A DNA stretch of 64,000 nt from the NCBI GenBank assembly GCA_023376005.1, contig CM042143.1, positions 78,988,278-79,052,277 on the forward strand, given 5' to 3'. Within the stretch, counting starts at the first letter, position 1, and each line of letters begins with the position of its first letter. Under the pieces are notes generated by a model. That model did not search any database, was not told where the DNA came from, and worked only from the letters and a program-made list of their open reading frames with translations. This document shows, piece by piece, positions 10,570-21,200 of this stretch. The DNA comes from Doryteuthis pealeii (taxonomy: Eukaryota; Mollusca; Cephalopoda; Myopsida; Loliginidae). A program made the translations under genes and the position numbers.

Positions 10570-10682
10570 ATCCTTCTAAAGAGACAGAGTTAGATCAAAA
10601 AATACTTCGGATTCAGGAGATGAATGCAGCAATATTGAAGAGACAAGCAGAAGTCAAAAAAGACAAAGAACGTTACGGCTGA
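10570..10682 (+). CDS. Last coding exon of the charged protein
   Basis: After the acceptor ctttttcag, the phase-1 codon is completed as Asp and the frame reads DPSKETELDQKILRIQEMN, then AAILKRQAEVKKDKERYG and TGA at 10680-10682. The segment is predicted helical and amphipathic. The first residues match the style of the previous exon, and the phases agree exactly. Just past the TGA, the +1 frame is open from 10678 to 10758 and also reads like charged coding sequence (ADYINIKRRKNEKIARNSG...). The true C-terminus may therefore be longer if one base is missing near 10677. Confidence 0.65.
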
Positions 10683-10780
10683 TTATATTAATATTAAAAG
10701 AAGAAAGAATGAAAAAATTGCAAGAAATTCTGGCATCAAGGAATTCAATCCCAGTTGACAACAGTGGAAATGATAAAGAG

Positions 10781-10813
<33 letters not shown>

Positions 10814-10892
10814 TTTTTTTGTTGTTTTTTTTTTTTCATCCCTTTAAAAAAGAACAAAAATACATTTTCAGCTTTTTTTGTAATCCGGTGGT

Positions 10893-10912
10893 AATAAACT
10901 GCCTGGAATAAA
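10893..10912 (+). terminator. Candidate polyadenylation signals
   Basis: Two AATAAA hexamers, at 10893-10898 and 10907-10912, lie about 210-230 nt after the TGA of the preceding gene, on its strand. A-rich sequence follows at 10935-10952. The spacing is plausible for a 3' end, but AATAAA is common in such AT-rich DNA. Confidence 0.4.
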
Positions 10913-11814
10913 ACAAAATATAAATAAAAAATATATAAAAAAAAAAAAAAACACAAACAGCAACTACAAAAAAACACTAAAGAAATAACTGTGCCTACTT
11001 TAACCTAGCCATTTTTATTGACTCAATCCTCCAGCCAACATTGTATGATTTTTAGTGTTCTTTATTAAAATAACCTTTTACTCAATCTTTTTCTTCTTCT
11101 AAGTATTAAATCTGTTAGATTTTGTTTGTCCTTTTATTTTCTCTCTTCTTTTCTGATCATCTGTAGATTACTTACGATAGAAATTGCGGTTAGATGAGTT
11201 GATGATCTTCTTGGTTGAGGTAAAAATAAAAAAAAGGCAGATTTCTAAAAGAATTATAATTCCAGAGATTTGGTTAACTTTCTTCTTAGGTTGCTTATAT
11301 TTTTGATTAAGATTGTCATCTGCTTGATTATTAGAACAAATATTTTGTATTTCCCATTTTGCTGTTCTAACTCTGTGTGAAAAGCAGTCCAAATATTGCT
11401 TTTTACAACAACCATTATTTGAAAGATTGATATGGCACAAGGCCAAGTGAGGGATAGGAATATTGTGTTGCGCCAATTTGGCCACTGGTGGAAAGGGTTT
11501 GCTTGGATAGTGCAATATAGCTCAGGGATAAAATTACTGAAAAAACTTTTTATACTATTTGATAATTTTTATTTTATTTTTTATTTAAGTGAGTTTTATT
11601 TATTCTGTTAGAGTGTCTGAGTAGTAGAGTAATTTTTAATTTTTTTATTTTTATTTTTTCTAAAGAGTAAAAAAAAAAAAGAAAGAAAGATGTCTATTGT
11701 GTTTATTCCTAATTTGGATTTTTACAGGTGAATCTGAGGTTGTTTAAGTAAAACTTCTTTGTTGGTTGTATATGACAATTGCTTTGTCTCTAAAATTCCA
11801 GATTAAAGGATTAA

Positions 11815-12005
11815 GAGCTTTAAAAAAAAAAAAAAAATTAAATTTTGTCCATAAAAGAAAAGTGGCATAAGACAAGTTAAAAAACAAAAAAATTAATTAA
11901 ATTTTGTCCAAAAAGAAAAGTGGCATAGGCAAGTTAAAAAACAAAAAAATTAATTAAATTTTGTCCATAAAAGAAAAGTGGCATAAGGCAAGTTAAAAAA
12001 AAAAA
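11815..12005. repeat. About 62-bp tandem repeat, three units
   Basis: The unit containing 'aattttgtccataaaagaaa', 'agtggcataaggcaagttaa' and a poly-A spacer occurs three times with small indels. Nothing coding is seen. The surrounding 10.9-13.1 kb is AT-rich and without recognisable genes. Confidence 0.8.
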
Positions 12006-12009
12006 ACTT

Positions 12010-13130
12010 CTTAAATGAACTATTTGTATGTACATATATACAATTACATACATCATACATAGTTTTTGATGAGTGGGTCTCTTGATTTTTTTAATTTTTT
12101 TTTTCTAGTGAAAATTAAAGTAAAATAAAATTCTGTATAATACAAAATATTATTTTACAATTTGTTTTGTAATTCTGATTATTTTATGTGTATGTCTGTA
12201 TGAAAAATTGATGTGTGTTGCCTTTTGTTTTAAGGCTGTTCTTGTTGAAAAGAAAAATATTGAGTCAATTTTTATTAGAAAATGATTTTTTTTACCCCCC
12301 CTCATTCTTATTTATTTTGAATGAATTTAATTATTTTTACTATTTTTTGAACTGTAAAAGAAAAAATTTTCTGTAATTATTGGCAATTGAATGTTTTATT
12401 TCCTTTGTTAATGACTTTACTTTAAATTTTCATCTGGAAAAAAATAATTGAAATAATCTTTTAAATGTTTTTATATTTTCAGGGTTTTCATTTTCTAACA
12501 CTTCTCATTCAATCATCAATTCATATTTTAACCTTGATTATCCATTCTTCCTTGATCATTCAACTATCATTAACCAATCCTTTATTCACAGTGAAAAATA
12601 CCCAAAATTTCATTCGTTACTACAATTTTTAACAGCATTACCTTTCATTAAAAGCTTTTTCTAAAACTTTACCTTTCAAAATATATTTTCTTATCTTAAA
12701 TTAAAAATGACAATACCTGCTGATATATTGAGTTATTCCAACTAAGATTTTTATTTTTTATATGTTACTTTAAATAAGGTTAATTTTATTTTAGTTTTGC
12801 AATTATTCTTTAAAAAGAAATAATGTAGCTTAAACAGTTGGCCTCTCTTGTCTTCGTCTCTCATCCTAGGGATTTTATTGTTTTAAAAATCCAACATTAA
12901 CTCATGAATTCTACAACACATTTTGTCTGCTAAAACCAGTTTAAGTGGTTTTTTTTTTTTTTATTTAGTTTATTATTTGTTTAATTTGTTTGGTCCCCTC
13001 CATCCCACTGCTCCCCTGAGAATAATGCAATGACAACTTTTTATTTACAAGAAAAACTTCATTAATCTTTGCAACTTGGACACCTATTGAATTCTGGTTG
13101 ATATTGTTTTAAAAAAATGTTCCCCTTTTA
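12010..13130. other. AT-rich sequence with no recognised feature
   Basis: Dominated by T and A runs. I see no paired splice sites around a coding-like frame and no terminal repeats. Confidence 0.6.
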
Positions 13131-13137
13131 GTTTCTA

Positions 13138-13355
13138 TTATGGTCAAGTCACACTGAAAGCACCTGTTCCCGTGAGATCACTGAAGTTAAGTAGCGTTGA
13201 GTCTGTTCAATACTTAATTGAGCACTTAAGCAACAGTTGGTACTGTAAACACCCTGAGTCATTTGTTTATTAAAATCACTTTATTCAGCATTAAATGAAC
13301 TGAAAGAGGGTTGATATGCCATTAAACAAAACCAACCAACCAACCAACCATTAGT
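13138..13355 (+). repeat. 5S-rRNA-derived SINE, copy 1
   Basis: The first about 75 bases resemble 5S rRNA: 'gtcacactgaaagcacctg', then 'tgagatcactgaagttaag', 'tagcgttgagtctgttca' and 'atacttaa'. This covers the internal control region used by TFIIIA and Pol III. The body ends with 'gagggttgatatgccattaa' and an (ACCA)n tail. This is the architecture of SINE3-type elements. The tail closely matches that of SINE-C. Confidence 0.75.
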
Positions 13356-13359
13356 TTCT

Positions 13360-14053
13360 ATCAAGGCAGTGTTAATATAAATGCATATCTAATAACGAAA
13401 AAGTGAGGGGGGGTATTTTCCATTTAATTTCCAACAAATTTATCATGTAGCTGTAACCACCATTGCATTTCAGTGATTCCTCTCCAAAATAAATTTTGAG
13501 AATGGGGGGGGGGTCTTCATTTCTCTGAATATTTTTATATTTTTTATCTTCAATTGTTTTTAAAATATTTTCTTGACATTTGAAAATGTTTTCAAATATC
13601 TAAGTAGGTATTACTAGATTATTTTTAAGATAATTGTTTTTATTATACATTCATGTTACTCAAATTAGTGTCCTTGTCTTGGTTGTTATGGTCATAATGC
13701 TTTGGCTGTTATACATAATGGCTTTATTCGACTGTTAAAGTTAGTAACCTTCTGGATATTTAAAATCAAACCTTTTATTCAATCTAAAGGGGTTGATTGT
13801 TCTCATTTTTCTGTCCATGCTGAAAGAATATCTTGTATCAGTTAATTTTTCCTGTCACTTTTTTACTGAACCAGAGTAACATGTAAAATATTCAAAATAA
13901 TCTCCATTTCTAATTGTTTTATTTTTTTTAATTTTTTTTTACTCCTTTAATAAATTTGAGGATTTTACTTACTTATGATACAAACCCTCTTACATAGAAT
14001 TTTTTACTTCCCACCCAATATCTTTCAAAAATTAATTTTTACACTACCTGGAG

Positions 14054-14090
<37 letters not shown>

Positions 14091-14320
14091 CGTTTTGCTA
14101 GTTATACACATTATGTTCTAGAAATAAAGTGTTATGATTCTGTAGCCATTTTAGGACTGTAGTTGAAAGTAGATTTACAGTGGAGATCCCTTGTGGCATA
14201 AAGTTTGATTCTTTCTTGAAGTAGAAAGATATCCTATCAGAATAAAATCAATCTACTTCCATGAATTGAATAAAGGATTTAGTTTGAAATTTCCAGAAGG
14301 CTACTAACTGTAATCGACAC
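13360..14320. other. AT-rich sequence with no recognised feature
   Basis: Contains G and T homopolymers, including a T run of about 40 at 14056-14090. I see no supported gene or mobile element. Confidence 0.6.
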
Positions 14321-14324
14321 ACCT

Positions 14325-14425
14325 GCTTATAGTCAAGTCACACCAAAAGCTATCAGCTTCCATCATATCATGGAGGTTAAGTAGTGATGAGCCTGTTCAG
14401 TTCTGAGATGGGTGACCACTTAGTA
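14325..14425 (+). repeat. 5S-rRNA-derived SINE, copy 2 (head only)
   Basis: The head 'gtcaagtcacaccaaaagct' leads into 'ggaggttaagtagtgatgag', 'cctgttcag' and 'gatgggtgaccactta'. The final string matches the 5S 'GATGGGTGACC' block better than copy 1 does. The element then runs into a short (GAA)n-like tail instead of the family tail. Confidence 0.65.
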
Positions 14426-14429
14426 AATA

Positions 14430-15560
14430 AATAGTGAACAACAACAACAGACGAAGAAGAAGAGGATTAGAGGGTCCAAAAGCCAAAATGTGACTAATGA
14501 CAACCAAGGTTAATACATTAATTTAACAATAATAATTTGTCAGATCAGAAATTTTTTTTTTTTAATCATGATTTCTTTAAGATTTTTTTTTATATAAATT
14601 GCTTATTTCATTATTGTATTTTTAAGCAATTTTTAACAATATTGGGATTTTTTTTTTTATCTAAGAGATTGTCGCTTTTATTTATTTTATATTTTATTTC
14701 ATTATTATTTCTTTAAATAATTTTGTTTTTGTTTTGTTTTTTGTTTTTAATGTTGCATATCATTTAAATGAATTTATTGTCATTGTGCAACTAAAAAAAC
14801 AAAAACAAAATGGAAGATTTTTAATCAAATTGATTACAGTTTTTTTTTTTCTGTCTTTCTTTTTCTAAGATTTTATTATAATTTTCTGAAAAAGTAGAAA
14901 AATGTCCAAAATAATTCTAAAGAAGGAAAAATCTAAGTCTTGAACCCTTATATGAGAAAGAATCTGAATAAACTTGGGAGGTTTACCAATTCCAGTCTTG
15001 TAGACTTTTGACCTAAAAGTCCCCTCGCTCTTTCTTTAAAAATATTTCTGGTACTTTAGCATTTTATTTATTTTTATACTTGCAAGTTTTAAAGATCTCT
15101 TTATTAATAATAGGGGGCGGGGACAAGCCAGCACCATGACATCAAAAAATGACTAATGTACTGTATTTCTTTTGAATTAGTTCTACCCCACCCCGAATAA
15201 AAAATATTAAAAAATTCAGTTTTTAATCAAGTGAAGTGTGTGCATGAAAAATTACTTTGTTTTCTCTTCTGTTTTGGTCCTGTTTTAACCCTACACTCAC
15301 CATAGTTATTCAAGGGGAATCTTTTAACTTTATATTTATTAGCATAGTATGAATATGAATTATAAGTAACATGTTTTTAACCCTTGAAGAATTATATGCT
15401 ATTAAACAAAGAAACTAAGTCAATTTTAGTAAATGACTATTTATTCTTTAACCTTTATATAAAATTTTATGCATTTTCTATAAATAGTGCTAGAAAAACT
15501 AGGTTTTAAAAATAATTATAGAAATAATTTTTAAAAGGACTATTGGAATAATTTTACAGA
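14430..15560. other. AT-rich sequence with no recognised feature
   Basis: Poly-T and poly-A runs dominate. I found no coding frame with splice support or clear repeat boundaries. Confidence 0.6.
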
Positions 15561-15562
15561 GA

Positions 15563-16164
15563 CTAGCAAAAATATGCAGACTCCAGGTCAAGTATTTAAG
15601 TTTTAATGTAATGAAATATATTAAATTAGAAAGGCTTATGAAACTAAATAAGAATGCAGATACAATATTTGAAACGGATGGGGGTATAATCGAAAAATAG
15701 AACAACTGAAACTTACTCTTCCATCATTCCCGTCTTTCATAGCAAAATTTTCCTAATTTAACTATTTATTTAAAATAGGAAGTAAAGAATAAAATTACAG
15801 TGATTTCTACTTGTTAATGGATTTCTTTTAAGGTTTATCCCCAAGATTTTTGCTCATATTCATTAAGATAAAACCAAATAATTAGAAATCAATAATACTA
15901 AGCACATGTTTATTAAAATCAACATTTTGATATCAATATGCAAATTAGCCTTCCCATTCACACTATAAACTGCTATTTTGTATATATATATATATATAAT
16001 ACAATTGCCTGTTATTAGTATGTAGATAAGGTCGACAGTATTAATAATTGAGGTTTAAACAAAAAATAAAATCATGGAGAATGTTAGATAAATAACTAAG
16101 GGAATTGTGACTTGAGTAGTAATATAGTTACTGACAGACAAACACAATCTCCATTTTACAGAGA
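15563..16164 (-). mobile_element. Helitron-like element H1, copy 2
   Basis: The 3' CTAG (15563-15566, read on minus) is followed by T, and the body aligns along its length with 1492-2119. The subterminal palindrome is eroded (ctccaggtcaag), and the 5' end reads degenerate at 16155-16164. This copy is older than those at 1492 and 43447. Confidence 0.7.
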
Positions 16165-16228
16165 TGGCTTACTTGATAACCAGATTTTCAGGCAACCCCT
16201 AAAAAATATACAAATTTTTATTTTATTT

Positions 16229-16230
<2 letters not shown>

Positions 16231-16275
<45 letters not shown>
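16231..16275 (+). repeat. (CA)n microsatellite
   Basis: About 20 CA repeats immediately left of the mariner-type MITE. Confidence 0.95.
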
Positions 16276-16506
16276 GGTGTGTCAAAAAAGTATCGAGATT
16301 TTTTTGTACTTTTTGACACACCTTGTATTTTGAAAAAAGTTAACGTTCCATTCATTATTCATTTCTATCTTGGTAAATACATCTTCAATCTCGGTTCTTA
16401 TATGACACACCTTGTATTCTGAAAAAAAATTAATGTTCCATTCATTGTTCATTTCTATCTTGGTAAATACAGCTTCAATCTCAATACTTTTATGACACAC
16501 CTTGTA
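16273..16506. mobile_element. mariner-type MITE with a doubled internal unit
   Basis: It begins caaggtgtgtcaaaaaagta as a hairpin (16273-16325) and ends tatgacacaccttg-TA. Two 89-90-bp units (16328-16416 and 16417-16506) each finish with that same terminal sequence. The copy at 20786-20927 has the hairpin and only one unit. The termini and TA flanks fit Tc1/mariner elements. No coding sequence is present. Confidence 0.75.
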
Positions 16507-17271
16507 TATATATATATATATATATTGTTTGTTTTTTTGTTTTTAGTTCCTACTCATGTAAATTATGAAAGCATTAAATTTCTTGGTGAATTTCATTACA
16601 AAATATCTTCTACAAAAAACTTGACACTTAGCCATCATCTTATTTTTTATATAATCATTTATGACAAGAAAAAGAGATCTTCATATCTTTCAAAGTTCAT
16701 TTCTTCTTTGACATTTTTGCAATGTACAACTGGATTTTTTCTTTCTTTCTCTCTTTCCATTATGATCATTGCTCATTAATATTTGATGCATTTTTCATTT
16801 ACCAGGTAACACAGATATATATATATATTTTCTTATGACTATGATTGGCAGTGTGAGAACTGGGTATTTCAGAAAGTGACTGTGTGGACCTTTATGAAAG
16901 CAGGTATATCCGTGTGTGTGTGTTTGTGTGTGTTCAAATAGAGGAGGGGGGGGGAAGCTTTATATAGATATGTGTGACTGCTTGTCAGGAATCTGGTCAT
17001 ATTCAGTCATATCTTTTTGTGATCACCTTTTTTAATTTTTTTTTTTTTTTTCTTGAATTTTTATTTTGCAGGATTAAGTGAATGAAAATAAAGATTTATT
17101 TTTTTAATACATTTGCCTTTTATTGTTTATTGCTTGATATGATTTCTTTTTTTGCTTCTCCAATTAAATAATTTTCAAAAATTATTGTCCATTATTCCAA
17201 ATTATGATCCCCACCCCTGGTAGGTTGAGCACTCTGGAAAGGGAATTTATATATATATATATGTACAGAGA

Positions 17272-17589
17272 TGCTGATAGGTATGCACCTGCGTATCTGA
17301 TGCACAAAAATTTAAAAGGATGCAATAAAATCATATTCATGCATCTCAGTGTTTTTCTTTTTTCATCCCTCACCATTTCAAGCTAACTGTAAATACATTT
17401 CAATAGTTTCTTAGAAATGAATTACACAGGATAGGTTACAAGGAGTTAGACGGCTTTAGTTGTTTCCCCAGCTCATAAATACAAAACTTATAATCTATTA
17501 AGAAACTTTAGTTGGGACCCATACATTTTCCCAGGGACTCATTCGAAGCAAATATGTGCACTAAATCGAAAAGCTATCAGCATCACTGT
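17272..17589. repeat. Dispersed repeat R1, copy 2
   Basis: Second copy of the repeat at 1-283, with an internal extra block containing 'cagctcataaatacaaaact'. It ends at 'gctatcagcatcactgt', just before a (TA)n tract. Confidence 0.75.
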
Positions 17590-17607
17590 ATGTATATATA
17601 TATATAT

Positions 17608-17905
17608 TTGTGGCGGCACATGGTGTAATGGTTAGAGTCGTAGGAAATGGACTCCTCAACCAGAGTTCAAATCCTGGATGAGGCTGTTTGCATTTTGCAT
17701 TGCACTAATACCCTTGGGAAAAGTATGAATCCAACTACTCTCCCTCCAGCTATGGGTAAATAGTAGGGCAGACTGAGCTCTAACCGTAATTAGGTAACCA
17801 GTCTAGGAGAAGGAAAACTCTGAATTCAAACCTGTTAAACCCCGCTTAAAAAATTGAGCTTGTGTCACATCCTACTCGTGCAGAGGGGTTTGGTAAATAT
17901 ATATT
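17608..17905 (+). repeat. SINE-B (tRNA-headed), best copy
   Basis: The tRNA-like head has 'ggtgtaatggttagagtc' (A box) and 'gagttcaaatcctgga' (B box), separated by 'gtaggaaatggactcctcaa'. The body reads 'gaggctgtttgcattt', 'gtatgaatccaactactc', 'tgggtaaatagtagggcag' and ends 'gtgtcacatcctactcgtg'. Fragments or copies of the same family occur at about 3862, 7246, 22806, 28145, 55725, 57555, 58440, 58950, 62375 and 62845. Confidence 0.85.
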
Positions 17906-17967
17906 GTGGATAATATGGGTGCTATATTTCTAACCAGACAGTGCTTGATATCATTGATAGAGCGTTT

Positions 17968-18107
17968 CTTTTTGAGTTGAGGTAGATGTGGACATGGAGT
18001 CAATACCTGGTTACTGACAGTTTCTTGCCTATGTGATCTTCAGAAGATCCCATAGGCAAGAAACTGTCAGTAATTAGGTGTTGACTCCATGTCCACACTA
18101 CTTTTAA
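17968..18107. repeat. Long hairpin HP1
   Basis: The arms include 'gtggacatggagtcaa' and 'gacagtttcttgcctatg' against 'cataggcaagaaactgtc' and 'ttgactccatgtccac', centred near 18043. Arms are about 60 nt with few mismatches. A degenerate one-arm relative lies at 10172-10250. It looks like a foldback MITE inside TA-rich DNA. Confidence 0.8.
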
Positions 18108-18127
18108 CTCATATAGATATATGGGTT

Positions 18128-18300
18128 ATTTCTTATGTCTGATATGATCAAAGGGGAACTATTCTTGACTGATGAATTATTTATTTTCCCATTAAACTAA
18201 CCCTAAACCGTCTTCTTTTTTTCCTAGTAAATCAATAAATAATTTATCAGTCAAGAGTGGTTCCCCTTTGATCATGTTAGATTTATAGGAAATAACCGAT
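18128..18300. repeat. Long hairpin HP2
   Basis: The arms 'gatcaaaggggaactattct'/'agagtggttcccctttgatc' and 'tgactgatgaattattta'/'taaataatttatcagtca' face each other across a spacer of about 60 bases. AT-rich flanks surround the structure. Confidence 0.75.
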
Positions 18301-18473
18301 ATATGTATATAAATATGTCATTAGATTTGCTTTTTGTTTTTTCTCATTTTGGCAAAAATAATTTTTTGAATATTTTTGTTGGATCAATTTTGGCTTAAGA
18401 CTATATTCAAGAAGATCTGGTAGCATTAGCCCAGTGTTTTTTTTTCGGTAAGTCATTCCCTATATATATATAT

Positions 18474-18598
18474 ATATGAATAAGTGAAAAAACAAACGAT
18501 GTTTACAACTGAATAGGCTCATCGTTTGCACACTTTCTCTTCTGATGAGCCATTTCAGTTGTATCGTTTGTTTTTTCATTATATCTTATTCATATCAT
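18474..18598. repeat. Long hairpin HP3
   Basis: The arms 'gaataagtgaaaaaacaaac' with 'caactgaataggctcatc' pair with 'gatgagccatttcagttg' and 'gtttgttttttcat'. (TA)n lies immediately on the left and, about 25 bases on, to the right. Confidence 0.75.
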
Positions 18599-18617
18599 TT
18601 CCATTTTATTTTATATA

Positions 18618-18619
18618 TA

Positions 18620-18655
<36 letters not shown>
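18618..18655. repeat. (TA)n microsatellite
   Basis: Near-perfect TA alternation of about 38 bases, one of several in the 16-22 kb section. Confidence 0.95.
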
Positions 18656-18657
<2 letters not shown>

Positions 18658-19240
18658 TGGCAACTCCAGAGGTAATGTTTTTCAGACTCTGCCCGAATAA
18701 CTATTCTCTCAAGTCTATCTATTTTGAAGCAATAAAATTCTAGTAGAACAAATAATTTACTCTTGACTTTGGTTCCATTGAGCCTCCTGACACAAACCAA
18801 CCATCATTAATAATTATCTTAACTCTTTAAATTTTATGTATTTGTTTTATTTTAATGTCTTAAAATGTTGATTTACATACATTTTGCTTATAATGTTCAT
18901 AATATTACACCAAAAAATAGCTAGTTCATAGATACGCTTATTAATAGTTCTAGATGTTTCACCTGCATAGATCTTGTTACAGTTATTGGAAGGGATAGTA
19001 TATATACGTTGTTGTCACTTTTCTGTCCATTAAGGATGATGGCGTAGTGTCCCCTCCAAAAAAAATTTATCTGCATCACGCAAGTGACTCTGCAGGCCAA
19101 TTCCTGATTGACAGTCTTTGGTGCACTGAATGCACACAAACTGATGCTTTCTGGAGCTGCTGTCTTTTCTCCCTCTTTCTGGCTCTCTTTGCTGTCGAGG
19201 CTACTCTCCTCTCTGCCTCACCCCTCTCTGTGCCTTGCTT

Positions 19241-19323
19241 AACTTTTCTGACATACCTCGTATATATACTTTTCCATGTCAGGAGAATGGAAAAGTATAT
19301 ATATGAGGTATGTCAGAAAAGTT
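19241..19323. repeat. Palindrome built from a mariner terminus
   Basis: Arms of about 37 nt ('aacttttctgacatacctcg' and on; mirrored by 'gaggtatgtcagaaaagtt') surround a short centre near 19282. The right arm is also the terminus of the transposase fragment at 19363-19650. The element's end is therefore present in head-to-head duplicate. Confidence 0.75.
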
Positions 19324-19362
19324 CCAGGACTGGTGTCACAAAAAATCTATTTCAAATCCAAA

Positions 19363-19650
19363 CTACAAGTAATCCCCCTGGAGTTTAATGCACTTTCTCA
19401 TTCTTCTCTGCCACGCTTGCATGCACTCCTGGAAGAATTCTTCCGGGATTCTCCGTAGCTCTGTCATCACTGCCTTTTTGATTTTGTGCATATCCTCAAA
19501 ACAGGTTCCCTTGATGACTCCTTTAAGTTTGGGGAAGAGGAAAAATTCACATGGAGCCAGGTCGGGTGAGTAGGGAGTTGGCTCCAGTACAGTGATGTTC
19601 TGGACCAGGAACTCTCAGATACTCAGGGCAGTGTGGGCAGGTGGTTGTGA
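19363..19650 (-). pseudogene. mariner-type transposase, C-terminal part
   Basis: On the minus strand the frame contains PAHTALSI, an in-frame TGA, then EFLV...EPTPYSPDLAPCEFFLF, PKLKGVIKG, FEDMHKIKKAVMTELRRIPE and a terminal LQGDYL stop at 19363-19365. 'YSPDLAPCEFF' is the third-Asp block of the mariner DD34D catalytic triad. The block holding the second Asp (normally HDNAPAH) is frameshifted. It is therefore an inactive remnant lacking its N-terminus. Confidence 0.85.
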
Positions 19651-19659
19651 TGGTGAAGC

Positions 19660-20060
19660 AGTCACAAGGGGCTGTTTATTTCTTTCTAGGCTCGTGGGTT
19701 CTTTTTCAGAGAGAAGGAAAGATAGACAAAGAGAGAGAGGGTACGGTCAAATTACTCTCTCGTAAATCATGTTAGGTACTACTATGTGAAATCTATACGG
19801 GGGAACTGGGAAAGCCCCCATCTGCCTCTCAAGAAGCCTGGCCGAAAAAAGAAAGATTTTCCTCCTCTTCCGTTTCTCGTCCGGGTGTCACATCCATTTC
19901 CGGTCAAAACCCGGAACTTCTGTTTTTATTTTTAAAGTTAATTTCGGGGTCATTCATCAGTCAGTTAACCTCTCTTTGTTCTTATTTCTTTTTCCTCTCT
20001 TTCTCCAGAAATCCGAATACCATTTTATTTTTAATCCTGAATTTCCCTTAGACCATAATA
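19660..20060. other. Unassigned stretch with GC-richer segment
   Basis: Includes 'gggaaagcccccatctgcct' and 'cccggaacttctgttttt'. I could not match it to any other copy in the window or to a gene. Confidence 0.5.
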
Positions 20061-20061
20061 A

Positions 20062-20545
20062 TTACACTACATATATATTAAATATGTATCTCTTTATGTT
20101 GGTGGTATCAAGAATGGTAGGGCCAAAAAGGAGTAAAGAATAAAATTTCTTTTGTATACAAAGAGCAGGAAGGAATTTGTTGATGAGGAGGGCCTTGAGT
20201 ACAGCTAGGTGTAACTCGTTGGCTGAGGATGCCAAGATAGTGAACATTGAGGGGTTATATGCTGCAGGACAATCAGGATTATCCAAAAGGTGTCGCCCAA
20301 TGGTGGAAGGTGAATTTGGATTGCTTGGTAGAGAAGAGCGGTCAAAGTTATTGTTGCCGATAACAGATGGAATATGTTGGTTTATTCTAACCTCCAATCT
20401 TTGGGTAGTGCGCCCAATGTAGCAAACATCACATTTACATTTAAATTTATTAATTAGACAACATTTTTGGTGAGGGGTCACACTATCTTTAATACATATC
20501 AAAATCTTCATCGGGACATTCAAATATTGCTTGGTGACATGGGCA
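20062..20545 (-). pseudogene. Penelope-like element, GIY-YIG endonuclease fragment
   Basis: The minus-strand frame contains NKFKCKCDVCYIGRTTQRLE and then VRINQHIP, followed by SPSTIGRHLLDNPDC and SANELHLAVLKALLINKFLP. CYIGRTT...LEVRINQH is the hallmark of the GIY-YIG endonuclease at the C-terminus of Penelope-like retroelements. The conserved cysteines before YIG and the 'I..H' helix are visible. No reverse transcriptase is attached, so this is a 5'-truncated copy. The upstream part of the open frame overlaps a SINE-C copy and is not part of the element. Confidence 0.8.
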
Positions 20546-20579
20546 TAGTTATTTATCACTTGAAAAATAAATATGCCTA

Positions 20580-20770
20580 TATAGGTGTTAGGGCTTGATG
20601 CGACCAGCTGATGATTGGATGGGGTCTTTCCAACCACCCATTTAGCCTAAGTAAGGGCCAAAGTGGAATACTGCATGACATGGACTGGTCAGCCACCAAG
20701 ATTCAGTCCTTAAGCATTATGGGTCCCCACACATAACCAACAGGGGAAGAGGGCCTTAACCATCTGCAGA
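20580..20770 (-). repeat. SINE-C 5' part
   Basis: On the minus strand it carries the SINE-C left half ('ccaaagtggaatact...' side, with 'cccatttagcctaagtaagg' and 'gttagggcttgatgcgacca'). It aligns with 63300-63490 and with the left half of 7731-8180. Confidence 0.7.
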
Positions 20771-20785
20771 AGTGCAGTTGACATA

Positions 20786-20927
20786 CAAGGTGTGTCAAAA
20801 AAGTATCAAGATTTTTTTGTACTTTTTGACACACCTTGTATTCTGAAAAAAATTAATGTTCCATTCATTGTTCATTTCTATCTTGGTAAATACAGCTTCA
20901 ATCTCGATACCTTTATGACATACCTTG
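20786..20927. mobile_element. mariner-type MITE, single-unit copy
   Basis: A 142-bp element, CAAGGTGTGTCA... to ...GACATACCTTG, flanked by TA on each side. An internal hairpin occupies the first about 53 bases. It is the simplest form of the family seen doubled at 16273-16506. Confidence 0.85.
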
Positions 20928-21114
20928 TATTCTCTTGCCACAGCTGGCAGGGTGGTCTATTTCTTTTGTCAACACCTTAAATAGAGAGGAGATGGGTGAC
21001 TTTTATTGACATTCTGTGTTAGATAAGAAAAGACAAAAGTCATTGATTTCATATAATTGTTTATTTCCAGTGATTTATGAAAAAAAAACAACAGAAAAAT
21101 AAATGAACAATATC

Positions 21115-21200
21115 ACAGCATCATTTCCCATTAGATTAACAAAAGTTAAGCAACAATGAACCTGTTCAGTACATGGGTGACAAATTAGACACTGGTAACT
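21115..21200 (+). repeat. 5S-rRNA-derived SINE fragment, copy 3
   Basis: Contains 'aaagttaagcaacaatgaac' and 'ctgttcagtacatgggtgac', matching the internal control region of the copies at 13138 and 14325. Head and tail are eroded. Confidence 0.6.

Noticed and set aside
13138..13215. A 5S rRNA gene
   Set aside because: Only parts of 5S rRNA are conserved, and a SINE body with a simple-repeat tail follows.
17608..17690. A tRNA gene (head 'ggtgtaatggttagagtc')
   Set aside because: Same reason: it is the head of SINE-B, repeated in about ten places with the same downstream body.
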